A stretch of 8,269 bases of DNA from a bacterium. Its GTDB lineage: Bacteria; SZUA-79; Acidulodesulfobacterales; Acidulodesulfobacteraceae. The notes under the pieces were generated by a model. It saw nothing but the letters and a program-made list of their open reading frames with translations. It had not been told where the DNA came from and ran no database searches. Below are positions 5,343 through 8,269 of the stretch, one piece after another (within the stretch, counting starts at the first letter, position 1; every line of letters begins with the position of its first letter). The position numbers and the translations under genes are program-made. The stretch lies in contig JAJYYS010000068.1 in assembly GCA_021800745.1 (NCBI GenBank), forward strand, positions 1 to 8,269, read 5' to 3'.

Positions 5343-6902
5343 ATGAACAAAAACAAAATAGCCGCATACTTTTTTTTCTTTGTCCTGCTCATTCTTTTTG
5401 TCGTCAGGCTTATACTCATAACTAAAATAGACCTGATTCCCGAAGAAACATATTACTGGCAATGGTCGAGGCATCTCTCCTTTTCTTATTACGATATGTC
5501 GCCTATGATTGCCTATACTATAGCCCTTACGACGCTTTTAGGAAAATTAAACTCGCAGTTTTTCGTAAGACTCGCCGCTCCGGTAATATCGCTGTCGCTG
5601 TCGTTTTTTGTATTTGCCGCGTTAAAAAAAATCACTGGAAAGTCTCTGTATTCGTTAATATGGGGGGTGCTGTTAAACGCCATACCTATATTTAACGTAG
5701 GCTCCGTACTGATAGTTTACGGAAACCTGCAGATGCTGTTTTTTTCATTGACCGTTCTGCTCCTCGTATATCTTGTGATTACGGAAAAAAATTATTACTG
5801 GTATTTAATAGGTATTTCTACAGGATTTGCATTGTTGAGCAAATATACGGCGGTCTTTATATACTTAATAGTCTTTATTTTCCTTCTGTTGAGCAAAAAA
5901 CACCGAAAATATTTTTTAAGAAAAGAACCCTATCTGGCTTTTTTAATATCCGCTGTTATGTTTGCGCCCGTAATAGTATGGAATTATTCTAACGATTTCG
6001 TGTCCTTCAGACATCTTTTAACGTTATCCGGCGGGTACGAAAACTTCGGCATTTTTTTATCCAACTTTTTTTTATTCATAATATCCCAAGCCGGCATAAT
6101 TTCGCCTTTTTTATTCATAATTATTATGTCCGCCGCATTTGCCGGCCTGTATCTGGGTTTAAAAGAAAAGAACGATATATATACGGTTCTTTCGACGGCT
6201 TCTTTGGTTCCATTTTTATATTTCGTATATCAATGCACAAAAACGACTGTTCAGCCTAACTGGCCGGTATTTTTATATTTTCCGGCTTTTCTGCTTGCTT
6301 TCCTTTTGTCCTTGAGATTATATGCCGCCTTGACATCGGGCGGAATAAAAAAATTTATGATTTATTTTTACGGTTTGTCTTTTTTTACTGGGCTTGTATT
6401 CTCTCTTATTATTTTTATTGCGCCGTATTATCCGGTTTTCAGGCCTTTTATAAACATTAAAATCAGCAAAAGCCCGTTGAGGGATATGCTGGGTTGGAAA
6501 GAAATGGGCGCGGAAGTAAGCAAAATACTTAAGGAGCATGAAAAAGACCGGCTGCTTATAGCTTCGAGAAGATTTCAGACGGCGAGCGAACTTGCATATT
6601 ACGTTAAAGGAAAACCGCAGACTTACTCGTTTAATTATTTCATAAGGGATAACGAATATTCTTTATGGAACGACTTTAAAAATAAAAAGGGGCGCAACTT
6701 TCTTTACGTAATAAATACGAAATACGGCGGCAAACTGGAAAAAAGTTTGTGCCGCAACTTTTCAAGCTGTTCCTTCGTAAAAAAAATAAGCATAAAAAGC
6801 AAATACGGCCAAACTATAAGGACTATTAAAATTTATATTTTAAAGGATTTTTTATATAAAGATAAATTTATGTTTAAAAAATTCTCTTCGAAGGAATTTT
6901 AA
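5343..6902 (+). CDS. Polytopic glycosyltransferase, GT39/PMT-2 (ArnT-like) superfamily
   Basis: Probable inner-membrane enzyme moving a sugar from a polyprenyl-phosphate donor to a periplasm-facing acceptor. 519 aa. Residues 1-365 are strongly hydrophobic, with roughly ten or more membrane helices. They include the first periplasmic-loop signature IPEETYYWQWSRHLSFSYYDMSP (32-54, the acidic site typical of this fold), GFALLSKYT (161-169) and QPNWPVFLY (304-312). Residues about 375-519 form a soluble domain with LGWKEMG (383-389), RRFQTASELAYY (409-420) and LWNDF...GRNFLYV (441-456), resembling the C-terminal part of bacterial GT39 proteins. Differences from the common pattern: the usual DE before the YYW is EE, and the usual YDHPP is YDMSP. 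Donor and acceptor cannot be named. Single gene with its own promoter, divergent from pilM and convergent with hdrB. Not specifically arnT: no aminoarabinose genes are nearby. Confidence 0.85.
   Translation: MNKNKIAAYFFFFVLLILFVVRLILITKIDLIPEETYYWQWSRHLSFSYYDMSPMIAYTIALTTLLGKLNSQFFVRLAAPVISLSLSFFVFAALKKITGKSLYSLIWGVLLNAIPIFNVGSVLIVYGNLQMLFFSLTVLLLVYLVITEKNYYWYLIGISTGFALLSKYTAVFIYLIVFIFLLLSKKHRKYFLRKEPYLAFLISAVMFAPVIVWNYSNDFVSFRHLLTLSGGYENFGIFLSNFFLFIISQAGIISPFLFIIIMSAAFAGLYLGLKEKNDIYTVLSTASLVPFLYFVYQCTKTTVQPNWPVFLYFPAFLLAFLLSLRLYAALTSGGIKKFMIYFYGLSFFTGLVFSLIIFIAPYYPVFRPFINIKISKSPLRDMLGWKEMGAEVSKILKEHEKDRLLIASRRFQTASELAYYVKGKPQTYSFNYFIRDNEYSLWNDFKNKKGRNFLYVINTKYGGKLEKSLCRNFSSCSFVKKISIKSKYGQTIRTIKIYILKDFLYKDKFMFKKFSSKEF
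6878..6900 (-). terminator. Probable terminator at the convergent gene junction
   Basis: AAAATTC (6878-6884) pairs with GAATTTT (6894-6900). An unpaired T, a further CT/AG pair and a TCGA loop lie between them. On the minus strand the hairpin is followed by a run of six T, suiting termination of hdrCB; on the plus strand the U-tract is only four. It overlaps the last codons of the glycosyltransferase gene. The stem is AT-rich and so only moderately stable. Confidence 0.4.
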
Positions 6903-7822
6903 AAACCTTTTTCTTTTAACACCTTGAGCGGGTCGGAAATCATATCGCCGAATTCCGCTTCTTTTTTTGAAAAGCCGAAGGCTAAAGCCATTAACTGCGT
7001 CAGGTAAACTATAGGAAGTTCACAATCTTTTCCGAACTTCTGGACTATTTTAGGCTGGTTGACGTCTAAGGCGCCCGCGCACTTCGGACATATCAGCGCA
7101 ATAACGTCCGCTCCCGCTTTTTTCGCCTTTGAAATAGTCTGCGAACAAAGGGCAAAGGAGGTTTCCTCGTCTTGAATCAAGTTTCTGCCGCCGCAGCACT
7201 GAACTTCGTTTCCGTAAAAAACCGTTTCCGCCCCTGCAGCTTCCAAAAATTCGTGCATAAAACGGGGTCTTTCGGAGTTGTCCATTTGCGGCTTTTTATC
7301 CGTAAATGTGTACATAGACGGCCTGGAATAAAGACAGCCGTAATAAGGGGCGACTTTCAGCCCTTTTAGCGGATTAACCGTATTTCTTCTTACCTCGTCT
7401 GCACCTTTTTCGTTATATAAAAATTCCAGTATATGCCTTGCATCGCCGTTCGGTTCATATTCATCTTCAAACTCGCCGGCTTCTTTAAATATAGCGTTTA
7501 CCGCCGAAAGTTCATTTTGGTTCTCCCTGACTCTGGTAATAGACCTTCTGAATTCATGATAACAGACCGAACATGCCATAACTAAGTTTTTAGAGCCGAG
7601 CCTATTTTTGGCAAGCATCATATTTCTTAATGGCATATACATCGACGCCGCCCCTTTGGATTTCATTTCTCCTATTCCGCAGCAGTTATAATCCGGTATT
7701 TCTACAAGTTCTATGCCCATTTTTTTTGAAACTAATTTAGAACTGTTATTATATGCCCTATCTATAGTCAATAGGGCGCATCCAGGATAATATGCCGCCT
7801 GATTTTCGCTTAATTTATCCAT
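6899..7822 (-). CDS. hdrB: Heterodisulfide reductase subunit B-like protein (two CCG domains)
   Basis: Cytoplasmic iron-sulfur protein of the HdrB family, which in methanogens holds the noncubane [4Fe-4S] clusters that reduce CoM-S-S-CoB. In bacteria the homologues act in Hdr-Flox, sHdr or related electron-transfer complexes. 307 aa. CCG domain 1: YYPGC (11-15), NCCGIG (46-51) and CSVC (84-87), giving C-X31-CC-X35-CXXC, which fits the canonical spacing. CCG domain 2: YYGC (160-163), QCCGGRN (208-214) and CPKCAGALD (245-253), giving C-X45-CC-X34-CXXC. All ten cysteines are present. The ATG overlaps the hdrC end by 8 nt and has a GGGGGG ribosome site, so the pair is translationally coupled. The 3' stop shares TTAA with the opposing gene. 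The physiological substrate is unknown; CoM/CoB is unlikely in a diderm bacterium. Confidence 0.9.
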   Translation of the reverse strand: MDKLSENQAAYYPGCALLTIDRAYNNSSKLVSKKMGIELVEIPDYNCCGIGEMKSKGAASMYMPLRNMMLAKNRLGSKNLVMACSVCYHEFRRSITRVRENQNELSAVNAIFKEAGEFEDEYEPNGDARHILEFLYNEKGADEVRRNTVNPLKGLKVAPYYGCLYSRPSMYTFTDKKPQMDNSERPRFMHEFLEAAGAETVFYGNEVQCCGGRNLIQDEETSFALCSQTISKAKKAGADVIALICPKCAGALDVNQPKIVQKFGKDCELPIVYLTQLMALAFGFSKKEAEFGDMISDPLKVLKEKGF

Positions 7823-8269
7823 TTAAACCCCCCGTCTCGCTGTTTTCGATTGTATTTATATTTTTTAAATAATTTTCTATCGCTTCCTTTGACCTGCTCC
7901 AGTTATGAGGCTTTCCCAGCCTTAATATAGAAAAGGCCCTGCCGTCTTTAGCCATTTTAAAAATGGCGTCTCTTTCAATTTTTCCGAGCAGTTCCTTGGT
8001 TCTTCCAGTTTTTTGCATTGCGGACGTATGGAGTTTTGCCAGGTCTAACCTTCCGTGTCCTATAATCATATCGTCATATATCTTTTTAACGTCTTCGTCA
8101 ACTTTTAATTTGCTGTGGACTTCTTCGGGAAAATATTTTTTGATTACAAGCCCGAGGGCTTCCATCATTTCTGCGGGATTTACCTGTTTCGGGCATCTCT
8201 GCGAACATTTATAGCATCCCACGCATCTCCATGCGACGTCTATATATTTTTTCAGTTCCTTTAAGTTGC
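7815..8269 (-). CDS. hdrC: Heterodisulfide reductase subunit C-like ferredoxin protein, 5' end cut by the window edge
   Basis: Electron-carrying partner of HdrB. The open frame runs to the right edge (151 visible codons). A GTG at 8222 is not a credible start because it falls inside the cluster motif. Reading through it gives AWRCVGCYKCSQRCPKQVNP, a complete CxxCxxCxxxCP [4Fe-4S] ligand set at about 8190-8225. It resembles the second of the two motifs in HdrC, whose usual form is WxCxxCxxCxxxCPxxV. The first motif and perhaps 50-70 N-terminal residues should lie beyond 8269. The rest is a helical, charged domain ending IENSETGGLNG. The coding region runs 8 nt into hdrB. A QmoC- or succinate-dehydrogenase-type ferredoxin subunit is a less likely alternative, given the HdrB neighbour. 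Confidence 0.85.
   Translation of the reverse strand, partial: NLKELKKYIDVAWRCVGCYKCSQRCPKQVNPAEMMEALGLVIKKYFPEEVHSKLKVDEDVKKIYDDMIIGHGRLDLAKLHTSAMQKTGRTKELLGKIERDAIFKMAKDGRAFSILRLGKPHNWSRSKEAIENYLKNINTIENSETGGLNG

Noticed and set aside
5370..5377. T8 tract near the start of the glycosyltransferase as a phase-variation switch
   Set aside because: Similar 8-nt tracts occur at 5624-5631 and 6066-6073 in the same gene, in pilM (4920-4927) and in hdrB (7720-7727), so it is probably background for this AT-rich genome.
5343..6902. Naming the glycosyltransferase arnT
   Set aside because: It shares the superfamily fold, but there are no aminoarabinose pathway neighbours and the motifs differ, so a specific symbol is not supported.
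7815..8222. hdrC starting at the GTG at 8222
   Set aside because: The GTG codes for the Val inside the CxxCxxCxxxCP cluster motif, and the frame stays open to the window edge, so the true start lies outside the window.

Overview
The window is AT-rich (roughly 40% G+C by eye, with heavy ATA isoleucine and A/T-ending codon use) and densely coding. It carries a complete type IV pilus PilMNOPQ assembly cluster, which implies a diderm (Gram-negative-type) bacterium because PilQ is an outer-membrane secretin. Paired HdrC/HdrB-type iron-sulfur proteins suggest an anaerobic or sulfur/redox-oriented metabolism, for example a deltaproteobacteria-like lineage. That placement is inference from gene content, and no marker here fixes the taxon.

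Layout, left to right. (1) 1-801, minus strand: folE2, GTP cyclohydrolase IB, missing only its last few codons at the left edge. Its reading frame contains what looks like an in-frame palindromic intergenic-type repeat. (2) 802-927: a short spacer holding a perfect 17-bp inverted repeat that should terminate the pilus operon. (3) 928-5150, minus strand: pilM-pilN-pilO-pilP-pilQ in canonical order, tightly packed, with a sigma70-like promoter and two short palindromes upstream of pilM. (4) 5151-5342: a 192-bp divergent promoter region. (5) 5343-6902, plus strand: a polytopic GT39-type (PMT/ArnT-like) glycosyltransferase with its own strong-looking promoter. (6) 6899-8269, minus strand: hdrC (5' end cut by the right edge) and hdrB, overlapping by 8 nt. 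hdrB meets the glycosyltransferase tail to tail, with the two stop codons sharing TTAA.

How the genes work together. PilM (cytoplasmic actin-like ATPase fold), PilN and PilO (inner-membrane coiled-coil/ferredoxin-like proteins), PilP (periplasmic linker) and PilQ (secretin) form the alignment complex that joins the pilus motor to the outer-membrane pore. The motor ATPases, PilC and the pilins are not in the window. The glycosyltransferase could modify a surface polymer or protein. Its divergent position next to pilM makes pilin glycosylation a testable idea but not a demonstrated one. HdrB and HdrC would pass electrons between an unseen HdrA or membrane partner and a disulfide or other substrate. 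FolE2 starts tetrahydrofolate (and possibly queuosine) synthesis and looks functionally unrelated to its neighbours.

There is no gene-free stretch longer than 192 bp. I saw no tRNA, rRNA, CRISPR array, transposase gene or prophage gene. Most of the window is conventional. The most unusual item is the repeat-like insertion inside folE2.
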